A DNA stretch of 64,000 nucleotides. Source: Mycobacterium sp. BK086. Lineage in GTDB: Bacteria > Actinomycetota > Actinomycetes > Mycobacteriales > Mycobacteriaceae. The notes under the pieces were generated by a model, which saw nothing but the letters and a program-made list of their open reading frames with translations, was not told where the DNA came from and made no database searches. The stretch lies in assembly GCA_004362315.1 (NCBI GenBank), contig SNWL01000003.1, positions 992,001 to 1,056,000 of the forward strand, in the 5' to 3' direction. Positions 20,705 to 28,605 of the stretch are shown one piece after another (positions within the stretch are counted from its first letter, which is position 1; the number at the start of each line of letters is the position of its first letter). The position numbers and the translations under genes are program-made.

Positions 20705-21879
20705 GTTCGCCGCCAGATCATCACCCGGTTGTTGCCGGAATCCGAGACCGCCAGCAGGTCATCGCGCAGCGATAACCCGTACGGCCAGCACAATGTGTCG
20801 CGTTGCACCGACGTCCAGCGGTTCTCGCCGTTGGAACTGAAATCCGGCTGGGCCAGTACATGATCGGCACCGCGCCCATCCGCCGGTATTCCGTCCCACA
20901 ACAGAACCCGGTTGTTGGCGGTGTCGGCCACCGCCAGGCGCTCACCGTCCAGGCATGCCGCGTACGGGAACCGAAAACGATCCGACGTATGCGGCCCATA
21001 GGGCCATTCCAATGCACTGGTGAAGTCCGGCTGGCCGAGAACCGAATCGGCATCCTGGTCGGCACCCGGTGGCGGCGACCACCCCAACAGCCGGTGATCC
21101 CCGGCATCGGCCACCAGAAGCAGATCCTCGCGACCGGTGATGTCGTGGGGCCAACGGAACGTGGCCGGCCCGACGGCGCCGCCTCGATTCTCCTCCCGCG
21201 CGGCGGCATCGGGCTGCCCGAGCACGATATCGGCAGGCTGATCGGGGTCAGGAATTCCGCTGCGCCAGCCGAGAACCCGGCGATTGCCGGTATCCGCCAC
21301 CCAAAACATCGAACCGGTGATCCCGACACCGAACGGCCAGTACAGCGTCGAGGCCGAGCACTCACCGCCGCGGTTTTCCGTCACCGAAACTGCGTCCGGC
21401 TGGCCGAGCACAAGATCGGGCGCCACGTCACTGCTCTGCGGCACGGTGTTCCAGACCAGAATCCGGTGATGCCAGGCATCGGCGACGACCAGCCTGCCGT
21501 TGTGCACCAATACTCCGGTCGGCAGATTCATCCCGCGCTCCGGACCCCGGCCGCCGGCCGCGCGGCCTTCCGATTCACCATTGGGCTGCCCAAGCACCAC
21601 GTCGGCAGGTTGCTCATCGCAATCGGGTATACCGTGCCAGATCAGGACCCGATGGTTACCGGAATCGGCCACCACCACATGCCGGTCGTCGATGAACACT
21701 CCGCGCGGCGAATACATCCACGCCATAGACGGTTTCGCCGGCGGCAACGCCAGCCCACCCGGTGCGGGCGCACCCAGCCACAGCTCGGGTGCCCAGCCAT
21801 CGGTGAGGTCGATGTCCGGAATGACGTCAGCGCGGGTACCCAGGCCGCTGATGTTGTGCCGGACGGTGTATCGGCTCAT
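20701..21879 (-). CDS. NHL-repeat six-bladed beta-propeller protein (hydrogenase-associated)
   Basis: 392 residues from ATG at 21879, in an ATGA overlap with the Rieske gene. Six repeats are visible, each with a variant of VADSGNHRVLIW, and five are followed by a VLGQPD-type turn, which fits a six-bladed NHL propeller. There is no signal peptide, so it is probably cytoplasmic. NHL proteins usually act as binding scaffolds. In mycobacteria a putative iron-sulfur relay protein (HucE) is encoded beside the Huc hydrogenase genes. This gene and the NifU-Rieske gene together fit that setting, but the exact correspondence was not checked. Confidence 0.85.
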   Translation of the reverse strand: MSRYTVRHNISGLGTRADVIPDIDLTDGWAPELWLGAPAPGGLALPPAKPSMAWMYSPRGVFIDDRHVVVADSGNHRVLIWHGIPDCDEQPADVVLGQPNGESEGRAAGGRGPERGMNLPTGVLVHNGRLVVADAWHHRILVWNTVPQSSDVAPDLVLGQPDAVSVTENRGGECSASTLYWPFGVGITGSMFWVADTGNRRVLGWRSGIPDPDQPADIVLGQPDAAAREENRGGAVGPATFRWPHDITGREDLLLVADAGDHRLLGWSPPPGADQDADSVLGQPDFTSALEWPYGPHTSDRFRFPYAACLDGERLAVADTANNRVLLWDGIPADGRGADHVLAQPDFSSNGENRWTSVQRDTLCWPYGLSLRDDLLAVSDSGNNRVMIWRRT

Positions 21880-22766
21880 CCGCCGACACGGACCCAGACG
21901 ACGCCGTCGTCGACACGTAGCGGCAGCTGTTCCAGCTGAGCGCCGGGCGCACTGAGGCACTCCCCCGATGTCGCGTCGTAGCAGAATCCGTGCCAGGGAC
22001 AAGTCAGCGTGTTGCTACCGATGTCCAACACGGCGTTGTCCAATGGAAGGGCTTCGTGCGCACATTCGTTGCGGTAGGCCGACAGCCGCTGGCCGGCGTT
22101 GACCACGATGACCTCTGCCCGCTCGCCGGTGGCCGATGTCAGGCTCAGCGGCGAGAGCTCGTCGACAGCCAAGGCTGCGGCGGGGCCGACCTCGACCCAC
22201 CCTTCAGCGGCGGGGTCGAGGCCGATCCGCAACGCCTCGATCGGAATCAGGGTCGGCGTGGGCTCGTTCGGCAGTACCTCCACAGCCGAGATCGCCGGGA
22301 CTTCTTGCACCAGTGCCTCTTCGACGAGGTTCCGTAGCGTCACCGACGACATCGAGCAACCGTTGCACGCCCCCTCGAGACGTACGAACGCCGTGGCATC
22401 CTCGACCCGCACCAGCGTCACATCCCCACCGTGGCTGTTCAATTGCGGACGTACCGAAGCCAGCACCTGGTTCGCGTGGGTAACGGGATCCGGTCGCACG
22501 ATCCCGTGCAAGGAGAGCAGCAGGTGGACAGTCGGATCGTCCACCAACTCGAACAACACGTCCCGGGCGGAGTCGTCGGACCGCATCCGGCGCACCATCG
22601 TCACCAATCCGGCCCGGTGGATCTGCTCGATTGCCGCCTTCAGTTCCTCGGCCACCTCACGCGCTGAGGGGTCCAACCCGTCCAGCGCGGTGACGGCGTC
22701 GTCGACGCGCTTGGCAAGGTCTTCGAAAGTGGCTTCGGTGACCGGTCTTTCAGTGGTCGTCGACAT
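21876..22766 (-). CDS. NifU C-terminal-like plus Rieske 2Fe-2S fusion protein
   Basis: 296 residues from ATG at 22766. Residues ~1-90 are helical. Residues ~95-170 form a NifU C-terminal-like domain with the CxxC motif C134-N-G-C137. Residues ~195-296 form a Rieske domain with C235-x-H237 and C256-PWH-259, the four ligands of a 2Fe-2S cluster. No signal peptide. The pairing of a scaffold CxxC domain and a Rieske domain suggests either cluster delivery to, or electron transfer from, the hydrogenase. It overlaps the TPR gene by 17 bp. Confidence 0.9.
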   Translation of the reverse strand: MSTTTERPVTEATFEDLAKRVDDAVTALDGLDPSAREVAEELKAAIEQIHRAGLVTMVRRMRSDDSARDVLFELVDDPTVHLLLSLHGIVRPDPVTHANQVLASVRPQLNSHGGDVTLVRVEDATAFVRLEGACNGCSMSSVTLRNLVEEALVQEVPAISAVEVLPNEPTPTLIPIEALRIGLDPAAEGWVEVGPAAALAVDELSPLSLTSATGERAEVIVVNAGQRLSAYRNECAHEALPLDNAVLDIGSNTLTCPWHGFCYDATSGECLSAPGAQLEQLPLRVDDGVVWVRVGG

Positions 22767-24015
22767 CACTGCCGTCCGTCCTGCCCAGGGCGATTTGCCG
22801 GGCGATCTCATCGAGTATGCCGCGCACCGTCCGCACGGCTTCGTCGTCGCCGAGTTCCTCGAACAGGAACCGGGCTTCATACAGCTTGGCTTTGGCGTGG
22901 TCGAAGGATCCCAGGTGTGCCAACACATTGCCCTGATTGGCCAGCACCCTGGCCCGGCCCATCGGATCACTGTCACGGTCACGGGCGTCCAGGACCGCCT
23001 CGTAGAGTTCTACGGCCTCGACCAGGTTGTCTGCCTGGTGTTTTGACGGGGTGTACACCAAGGAATTCGCGAGGTTGAGCTGCACACTGGCCCACTGGTC
23101 GGGATAGTCCTCGCGGGTGTACACCTTGAGCGCCGAGCGCAACGACTGTGCGGCGATGCCCAACCGCAGCTGACCGGAGGCCTCCGTCATCGGCATCGTG
23201 AGGTACGCCGTCGCCAGGTTCGCGTGCGCCGACGCCCACAGCAGTGGAGCTTCTTCGCGCAGGATCAGCTGTAGGGCCGAATGGTAGTGCGGCACAACCG
23301 CTGCCAACAGCTCGGGCCGGTCCGGCGCCTGTTCGTGCAGCAGCCCGGCCAGGTTCAGATGAAGTTCAGCCCGGGAGATGCGCAGCCCGTCAGCGCCCTC
23401 GAGGGCTTTCAGTGCGGTCTCGAAGCGCCGGACGGCATCTGGGTGGCCGCCGTGGGCGGCGATCGACGCCGCGGCACCCAGCAGCACCCCGCTCAGCGGC
23501 CTCGACACGCGCTCGGCTTCGTCGGCCGCCTCATCAAGCAACGCGGTCGCACCTGGCGCGTCGCCGTCGTTGAACGCGCTACTGGCCTGAGTCGACAACA
23601 CCAGGGCCGCGAGCTCGGCGCTGGCCGAACCCACCTCCGGTGCGACGTCCGAGCGGCCGACGGCGAACAGTACGACATCGACCAGTACACCGAATTCGCC
23701 CAACAGTGACCGCAATTCGGCGGGGTTGTCGCCGTCGGGATCCATGACGAATCGGTTGTATCGGCTGACCGGGTCATCACCATCCAGCGCCGCCAGTGCA
23801 CCGTCGCGGTCGCCGGCCAGCGCCAGCTCGTGTGCCCGCAGCGTCTCAGGCCACTGCGGAATGTTGCCGGCGAGCAGCGCAGCGCGGGCGTCCTCGGTGT
23901 CCGCGGAAGCGGGAATCAGCATGTAGCCCAGGGGAAGGGGAAACGCCCCCAGCGGCTGTGGCCGCACCGCGAGCACGTCGGTGTCCACCGGTTCGGTATT
24001 GGCGAGTGTGGTCAC
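22750..24015 (-). CDS. TPR-like helical repeat protein of the hydrogenase operon
   Basis: 421 residues, GTG start at 24015. The C-terminal two-thirds is built of helical pairs resembling tetratricopeptide repeats (for example HLNLAGLLHEQ, ANLATAYLTMP, LNLANSLVYTP, LANQGNVLAHLGSFDHAK). No catalytic motif, no signal peptide. Such proteins usually act as assembly platforms. Its place between the maturation protease/small protein and the NifU-Rieske gene suggests it supports hydrogenase maturation or complex formation. Confidence 0.8.
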   Translation of the reverse strand: MTTLANTEPVDTDVLAVRPQPLGAFPLPLGYMLIPASADTEDARAALLAGNIPQWPETLRAHELALAGDRDGALAALDGDDPVSRYNRFVMDPDGDNPAELRSLLGEFGVLVDVVLFAVGRSDVAPEVGSASAELAALVLSTQASSAFNDGDAPGATALLDEAADEAERVSRPLSGVLLGAAASIAAHGGHPDAVRRFETALKALEGADGLRISRAELHLNLAGLLHEQAPDRPELLAAVVPHYHSALQLILREEAPLLWASAHANLATAYLTMPMTEASGQLRLGIAAQSLRSALKVYTREDYPDQWASVQLNLANSLVYTPSKHQADNLVEAVELYEAVLDARDRDSDPMGRARVLANQGNVLAHLGSFDHAKAKLYEARFLFEELGDDEAVRTVRGILDEIARQIALGRTDGSDVDDH

Positions 24016-24028
24016 GAATCTTCTCCCC

Positions 24029-24283
24029 TCATCCGTGGATGGGTCCGCGGATATCGCGCTCGGCTGCGCGTTTGATCAATCGAGCCGACAGTTCGGCACG
24101 GGCTTTGGTGTTGTGGGTGTCGATGCGCTTGCGCACCACTCCATCGGCGAAGACCACGACGATGTCGACGGCCCAACGCCCGCGCTCTTCGACGACGACG
24201 GTGTGCACATCCAATGCCTCGTCGGTGGAGCTCTCGCTGCGGGGCGTGGTCTTCGGCCGAGGCTCTTCACACATGACGATCAC
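24029..24283 (-). CDS. Small hypothetical protein of the hydrogenase operon
   Basis: 84 residues if started at the GTG at 24283, which forms a GTGA overlap with the protease gene like its neighbours; the ATG at 24274 would give 81 residues. It has a beta-rich core (VHTVVVEERGRWAVDIVVVF) followed by a basic helix (KARAELSARLIKRAAERD). No known family recognised. Expression is supported only by tight packing between operon genes. Confidence 0.65.
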   Translation of the reverse strand: MIVMCEEPRPKTTPRSESSTDEALDVHTVVVEERGRWAVDIVVVFADGVVRKRIDTHNTKARAELSARLIKRAAERDIRGPIHG

Positions 24284-25149
24284 CGGGCCAACCCCAGCGG
24301 AATCCGCAAAGCCTGCTGTGCATCGTCCCAGAATGCCTGATGAACACCGGTGACGGGACGGTCCGCGAGTACTTCGCGCACCAGAAGGGACCGGTCGCCC
24401 GCCGGGTTGCGCTGTTTGAGTAACAACCCGCCGCTGCGAGGACCCCGCAGCGGGATCAACCAGAGGTCGTCCTCGCGTACCATCGCCGCGACGGCATCCG
24501 AAGGAAATCTGCTGGCCGCCAACGCCGCATCGAGGCGCACATAGCCGTCGTCGGTGAATCGCACCGAGATGTCGTCGCCGATCCGCGGCCGCAGTGGGCC
24601 CAGATAGTCCCGCTCGAGAAGGTCGATCACCTGCTCCATCCCGGCCTCCACCGGTTCCGACAGGTCGGCGCCCAACTCGACGCCACCCGCCTCGATCAGG
24701 AACACGGTGATATCGCTCGGGCAGGCATCGGCCAGCACCCAACGGGCAAAGGCGATTGCGTGATCCCACCGAAAAGAGTGGGTGTGCAAGCCCTGCAGTG
24801 GCGGCAGATCGGCCAGCTCCTCGCCGGGCACGCGGTAGACGGTCCCGGGCCGCGCACCCGTGGCGGACGCGTCCACGATCACCACCCGCTCGGCGCCGCG
24901 CATCTGAAACGCGACGTCCATGCCCGCGGTGCCGCCGTCGACGAGACGGGCCCCGGTGGGCACGCCGCGCTCCCAGAGGTGCCGGACCAGAACCGGCCCG
25001 ACTCCGTCGTCGCCGCGCAGCAAGTTACCGCAGCCCACCACCAAGACCGCACACCCAGGCGGTCCGATGTCCAGCGAAGGGGTGCTGGCATCGGAACCGC
25101 CTGGGTTGCTGCGGGAGTCGTGCGCCCCAGGCTCGATCGCCGGGATCAC
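24280..25149 (-). CDS. Hydrogenase maturation endopeptidase with C-terminal extension
   Basis: 289 residues with a GTG start at 25149 (GTGA overlap with hucL). Residues ~34-185 are a HupD/HybD-type M52 protease: VGCGNLLRGDDGVG opens the fold, VDGGTAGMD and VIVDASATG carry the acidic Ni-sensing residues, and HTHSF is the later His region. This enzyme cuts the C-terminal tail of the large subunit after Ni insertion. About 100 residues follow the protease domain (from about RIGDDISVRF), longer than the usual ~160-residue enzyme; their role is unknown. Confidence 0.9.
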   Translation of the reverse strand: MIPAIEPGAHDSRSNPGGSDASTPSLDIGPPGCAVLVVGCGNLLRGDDGVGPVLVRHLWERGVPTGARLVDGGTAGMDVAFQMRGAERVVIVDASATGARPGTVYRVPGEELADLPPLQGLHTHSFRWDHAIAFARWVLADACPSDITVFLIEAGGVELGADLSEPVEAGMEQVIDLLERDYLGPLRPRIGDDISVRFTDDGYVRLDAALAASRFPSDAVAAMVREDDLWLIPLRGPRSGGLLLKQRNPAGDRSLLVREVLADRPVTGVHQAFWDDAQQALRIPLGLAR

Positions 25150-26753
25150 ACCATTCCGTTAATGACGAACTTCGACAGCTCCTTGCCGGTCTTACCGTCA
25201 TAGGCGTGCACGGTGCACACCAGGCAGGAGTCGAAGCTACGTGCCACATGGCCGAGTTCGACGGGATCGTCGGGATCGACGATCGGCGAGCCGACCAGCG
25301 CCTTCTCGATCGGGCCCAGAACCTCGTTGCCGTCCCTGGGCCCGATGTTCCACGCCGTCGGCGTGATCACCTGGTAGTTCTTGATCTTGTTGTCTTCCAG
25401 GACGATCCAGTCGCTGAGCGAACCGCGAGCCGCCTCGGTGGAGCCGAAACCCTTGCCTTCGGCGTACTCGGTGGGCTTGGTGTAGAAGCTCTCTTTGAGG
25501 TCGAGCTGGTCGAGCCAGCCCTTGACCCACTTGTAGTACTTCGGGCCCTCGTGCATGCGGGCCAGCTGCCGGGTCAGGACACTCGGCCCAATCTTGTTCA
25601 TGATGTCGACGAACAACGGGTCGTTGTCCTGGTGCGGTGCGGCGTTGGGGCCGCCCGCAGCCATCCGGCGTGCCAGTGGTCCGGCTTCCAGCGGAATGTT
25701 GCCCAGATCGCCGACCGTGTAGCGCGGCGACTTGGCCCAGCTGTACTTGCCTTGCTTCCTGCCCTCTTCGGGATCGACCGGGATGGTCTCGCCCTCGAAC
25801 GGGTGCAGCGGCTTGCTGCCCTGATAGAAGGAGTGGCTGGTGTCCTCGCGGACGTTGGCCTGGTCGAACTCGTGCCACTGGCCCTGTGCGTAAATGCCAC
25901 CCCGGCCGATCAGGGCCGCGTTGCGACCGTCGATGGTGGGGTTCTCGTACAGCGTCGGGTCGAAGTACGTGCCGGTGGCGATGTAGTTGCCCACACCTTG
26001 GCCGTACTTGTCCAGACCGATGTCGAGGCAGTAGCGGATGAAGAAGCCGCAGTCGCTGTTGTACTGCGACTCGTTCTCGTCGACCCAGGCGAGGACGTCT
26101 TCCCAGGTCTTGTTCTCCAGCCAGCGGTCGATACTGCAGCCCAGCCACTCGCCCTCGAGCCAATTGTCCTTCCAGTGCTCGAGAATCGCGATCGAGCGCG
26201 TCACGTCCGACAGCGTCGGCGCGCACATCACCCCACCGGGCACCATGAAACTGGAATGCGGCCACTGCCCGCCGAAGATCGCGTAGACCTCGACCGGCTT
26301 GTTGGACAGCACCACACCCTTCTGGTAGCTGGTGCCCACGTACGGGGCGAAGCGGCGAACCGCCTCGTCGTAGAGTTTGGACTTGGCGTAGTTCTTGTTG
26401 GTCAGGTCGATGGCGAACAACGCGTAGAAGTAGCGCGGAATCGACTGCAGCGTTTCACAAGCCTGCGCGATGTTGCGGATCAACGTCGCGTTCGGCGGCA
26501 TGTGGGTGCGCCACGCGGTGTCCAGGGCGTAGGCCGACTTGTACAGATGGCTGCCACCACAGATGCCGCAGATGCGGGGGCACACGACGAGACCGGACTG
26601 CGGGTCTTTGCCCCGCAGGATGATCTCGAAGCCGCGAAACATCGCGGCCTCTGTCCAGGCCGATGTGACGATGCCGTCGTCGATGGTGACCCGGACGTCG
26701 AGGTCACCCTCGACACGGCCCAGTGGGCTGACGTAAAGGTCGAGCGCGGTCAT
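25146..26753 (-). CDS. hucL: [NiFe] hydrogenase large subunit, group 2a (Huc) type
   Basis: 535 residues from ATG at 26753, with GGAGGA just upstream (an in-frame TTG five codons earlier reads across this site and is rejected). N-terminal Ni ligands are in R60-ICGIC-65 followed by GGSH. The C-terminal ligands are in DSCLVCTVH (C510, C513, H516), followed by a 19-residue tail that the protease next door should remove. The RICGICGGSH context and lack of export signals on the partner fit the group 2a uptake hydrogenases, which in mycobacteria scavenge H2 down to atmospheric levels. Note Ser in place of the usual Pro in DPC. Confidence 0.95.
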   Translation of the reverse strand: MTALDLYVSPLGRVEGDLDVRVTIDDGIVTSAWTEAAMFRGFEIILRGKDPQSGLVVCPRICGICGGSHLYKSAYALDTAWRTHMPPNATLIRNIAQACETLQSIPRYFYALFAIDLTNKNYAKSKLYDEAVRRFAPYVGTSYQKGVVLSNKPVEVYAIFGGQWPHSSFMVPGGVMCAPTLSDVTRSIAILEHWKDNWLEGEWLGCSIDRWLENKTWEDVLAWVDENESQYNSDCGFFIRYCLDIGLDKYGQGVGNYIATGTYFDPTLYENPTIDGRNAALIGRGGIYAQGQWHEFDQANVREDTSHSFYQGSKPLHPFEGETIPVDPEEGRKQGKYSWAKSPRYTVGDLGNIPLEAGPLARRMAAGGPNAAPHQDNDPLFVDIMNKIGPSVLTRQLARMHEGPKYYKWVKGWLDQLDLKESFYTKPTEYAEGKGFGSTEAARGSLSDWIVLEDNKIKNYQVITPTAWNIGPRDGNEVLGPIEKALVGSPIVDPDDPVELGHVARSFDSCLVCTVHAYDGKTGKELSKFVINGMV

Positions 26754-26807
26754 GAGAAAGTCCTCCAAAAGGTGAGAGCTGAACCAGGGCTGGTGGTTTC
26801 AGGCGGC

Positions 26808-27779
26808 CTAGACGACGAACATGTCTTCTTTGGACCACTGCGGCGCCGCGATGCGGGCCGCCGCCGCGTGTGCCATGTACGTCAGGTGATCGGATCCCTC
26901 CGGCACTTCCTTCGGGATCATTCCGCCGACTTTCTGGGTCTTGAACAGCGTCCCGGGCGCGAGGTCGAAGTGCGGGAACTCCGGCTCGGTGCAGCCCAGG
27001 CACGGCATGCCGGCACGCGTCTTGGACGATTGCCGGTTCCACAGGATGCGGTTGCACGGCGAGTGCGTCATCGGTCCGCGGCAGCCGAATTCGTAGAAAA
27101 GGCAGCCGGTGCGGGTGCCTTCGCCGAAGGACATGGTGGACTGCTTGTACTCAAAGAATTGCACACGGGTGCAACCGGTTTGGGTGAACGTCTTGAAGAA
27201 CGTCTCGGGTCGGTGCAGCTCGTCGAGGGCGATGTCGCCGGCGCGACCGGTGGCCAGAGCGACGATGATCTGGGTGATCCAGTCGGGGTGAGCAGGGCAG
27301 CCCGGAATGTTGATGACCGGTAGTCCCATCTTGGAACGGAAGTCCGGGCCCAGAAAGCCGCCCTTGTCCCGCTTGTGGAATTGCAGGCCGGTGGAGGCCG
27401 AGGGGTTCGGTTCCATCGCGGGGATCCCACCCCAGCAGGCGCAGTCACCGATCGCGACGACGATCTGCGCGGCGCCGGCCAGATCGGTGACCCAGTCCTT
27501 CATCGGCCGGTCGGCGAAGATATCCATCCGGCCGGTGCCGTTCGGCGCTTCGATGACGCTGCCTTCGAAGACGAAGATGTCCAGGGGACGATCGCCTTTG
27601 GCGCAGTCCCAGAAGACCTTCTGCGCGTTGGCGCCGAGCTCCAGGCCCAGCGACGGATGCCAGATCAGGTCCAGGCCGAAGTCGACGATCAGGTCGACGA
27701 CGTTGGGCTCTTCGGCATTGAGGAACGACATGGTGTTGCCACTACATGCCCCTCCCTGAAACCAGAGGACGGAAGCCAT
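26808..27779 (-). CDS. hucS: [NiFe] hydrogenase small subunit, group 2a (Huc) type
   Basis: 323 residues, ATG at 27779 with GAGGAG upstream. It starts directly with WFQGGACSGN and has no twin-arginine signal, so the enzyme stays in the cytoplasm. The first cluster motif is C12-S-G-N15, where most hydrogenases have CxxC. Further candidate ligands are C113/C115, C161, C203, C226, C233, C242, C260 and C263. A missing proximal Cys is compatible with a 3Fe-4S cluster, as reported for the M. smegmatis Huc structure. hucL follows after 54 bp. Confidence 0.95.
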   Translation of the reverse strand: MASVLWFQGGACSGNTMSFLNAEEPNVVDLIVDFGLDLIWHPSLGLELGANAQKVFWDCAKGDRPLDIFVFEGSVIEAPNGTGRMDIFADRPMKDWVTDLAGAAQIVVAIGDCACWGGIPAMEPNPSASTGLQFHKRDKGGFLGPDFRSKMGLPVINIPGCPAHPDWITQIIVALATGRAGDIALDELHRPETFFKTFTQTGCTRVQFFEYKQSTMSFGEGTRTGCLFYEFGCRGPMTHSPCNRILWNRQSSKTRAGMPCLGCTEPEFPHFDLAPGTLFKTQKVGGMIPKEVPEGSDHLTYMAHAAAARIAAPQWSKEDMFVV

Positions 27780-27800
27780 GGAAGAACTCCTCTCAGATGA

Positions 27801-27818
27801 CGGCCGAGGGCGCGGCCG
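27801..27818 (-). other. Small hairpin between hucM-like gene and hucS
   Basis: The self-complementary hexamer CGGCCG occurs at 27801-27806 and 27813-27818 with a 6-base spacer, just upstream of the hucS ribosome site in the 93-bp gap. It could stabilise or pause the transcript between hucM and hucS. No run of T follows. Confidence 0.35.
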
Positions 27819-27872
27819 AAATTCGTTGGGCTGAAACGACTGTGGGACGGTAAGTCGGACAATTGGGGGGCA

Positions 27873-28379
27873 CTACTGGCCAACCTGACGGCCAAAGGCA
27901 CGGGCGATCTGGATCATGAAGCCCAGACCTCGGGACACGTCGGGGTCTTTGGTGACCTTCCAGAACCCGAACAGTCCCTTCGGCCCTCCTGGATCGGCGG
28001 CCGCCGCCGCGCTGCCCTCGGTGACCGCCTGCCCGAGCTGAGGCAGCAGCATGTTGAGCGCCGGCGCCGCAGCGATCAGCGAATTCGACAGTGTGGCAAG
28101 GCTTTGCATCAAACCTTGCACGTCAACGTCCTTGAGCGCTTCGGCGCTCGGCAACACCCCGGAGACCGATACGCCCTTGAAGTCGTTGACCGCGGACGCC
28201 AGGGACTCGGTGATCAGATCGCCGCGACGGACGAACCCGTCCAAACCGGTGACCAGCACGGCCAGCAGATCGGCATGGTCGAGCAGGGTGTTGAGCGCGG
28301 CGGCGACCGTTGGGTCGTCTAGCCGATCGCGGATCTGATCGGCGGGCGAAACCGCGACTGCCTGCCCGTTTGCCGTCAT
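27873..28379 (-). CDS. hucM: DUF1641-like protein, probable HucM
   Basis: 168 residues, ATG at 28379. The LLDHADLLAVLVTGLDGFVRRGDLI stretch (read in parts) matches the DUF1641 pattern of small helical proteins found beside oxidoreductases. It is the first gene of the hydrogenase operon, directly before hucS. In M. smegmatis the gene before hucS encodes HucM, described as the helical stalk that gathers Huc into an oligomer and links it to the membrane. Equivalence here rests on position and type, not on an alignment. Confidence 0.75.
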   Translation of the reverse strand: MTANGQAVAVSPADQIRDRLDDPTVAAALNTLLDHADLLAVLVTGLDGFVRRGDLITESLASAVNDFKGVSVSGVLPSAEALKDVDVQGLMQSLATLSNSLIAAAPALNMLLPQLGQAVTEGSAAAAADPGGPKGLFGFWKVTKDPDVSRGLGFMIQIARAFGRQVGQ

Positions 28380-28420
28380 GCAAACCTCCCGATCGCTCGT
28401 GTTGCGTCTTCGTCGGCCAA

Positions 28421-28436
28421 TGTGGCCTCCGTCACA
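28421..28436. promoter_or_regulatory. Candidate CRP-family binding site (TGTGGCCTCCGTCACA)
   Basis: Matches the TGTGA-N6-TCACA consensus of CRP-type regulators with one mismatch (G for A in the left half). The centre lies about 50 bp upstream of the hucM start codon. Mycobacteria encode CRP homologues that use this consensus. Carbon-limitation control of Huc would fit, but binding is inferred from the pattern alone. Confidence 0.5.
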
Positions 28437-28451
28437 AGCTAGCTGGGCATT

Positions 28452-28477
28452 TGCGCGATGCCTATCGCTTTCGCGCA
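28452..28477. promoter_or_regulatory. Inverted repeat, candidate operator in the hydrogenase promoter region
   Basis: Arms TGCGCGA (28452-28458) and TCGCGCA (28471-28477) are perfectly complementary with a 12-bp spacer. The site lies between the CRP-like site and the AraC-type gene and could bind that regulator. AraC-type proteins more often use direct repeats, so another protein is equally possible. Confidence 0.35.
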
Positions 28478-28605
28478 GGAGCTGTCAGTATTACGCAGAG
28501 TTCAGTGCGTTGGTGCGCGCTGGGGTGCTTGGAGGCTTGCGTGATCACCGCGAATACTTTAGTCAAATCTTCACTATTCGGCCGGAAAAGCCATGGTCAG
28601 CGCTG

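Larger units (their letters stand above)
28380..28605. promoter_or_regulatory. Divergent promoter region between hydrogenase operon and AraC-type gene
   Basis: 226 bp, one of the more AT-rich non-coding stretches of the window. It contains a CRP-like site at 28421-28436 and an inverted repeat at 28452-28477 (both listed separately). It must carry the hydrogenase promoter reading left and the regulator promoter reading right. Exact promoter boxes were not assigned. Confidence 0.6.

Noticed and set aside
24756..27323. 855-residue open frame on the plus strand opposite hucL and hucS
   Set aside because: It is the antisense shadow of two well-supported hydrogenase genes, has low-complexity His/Arg/Val-rich content and no family features.
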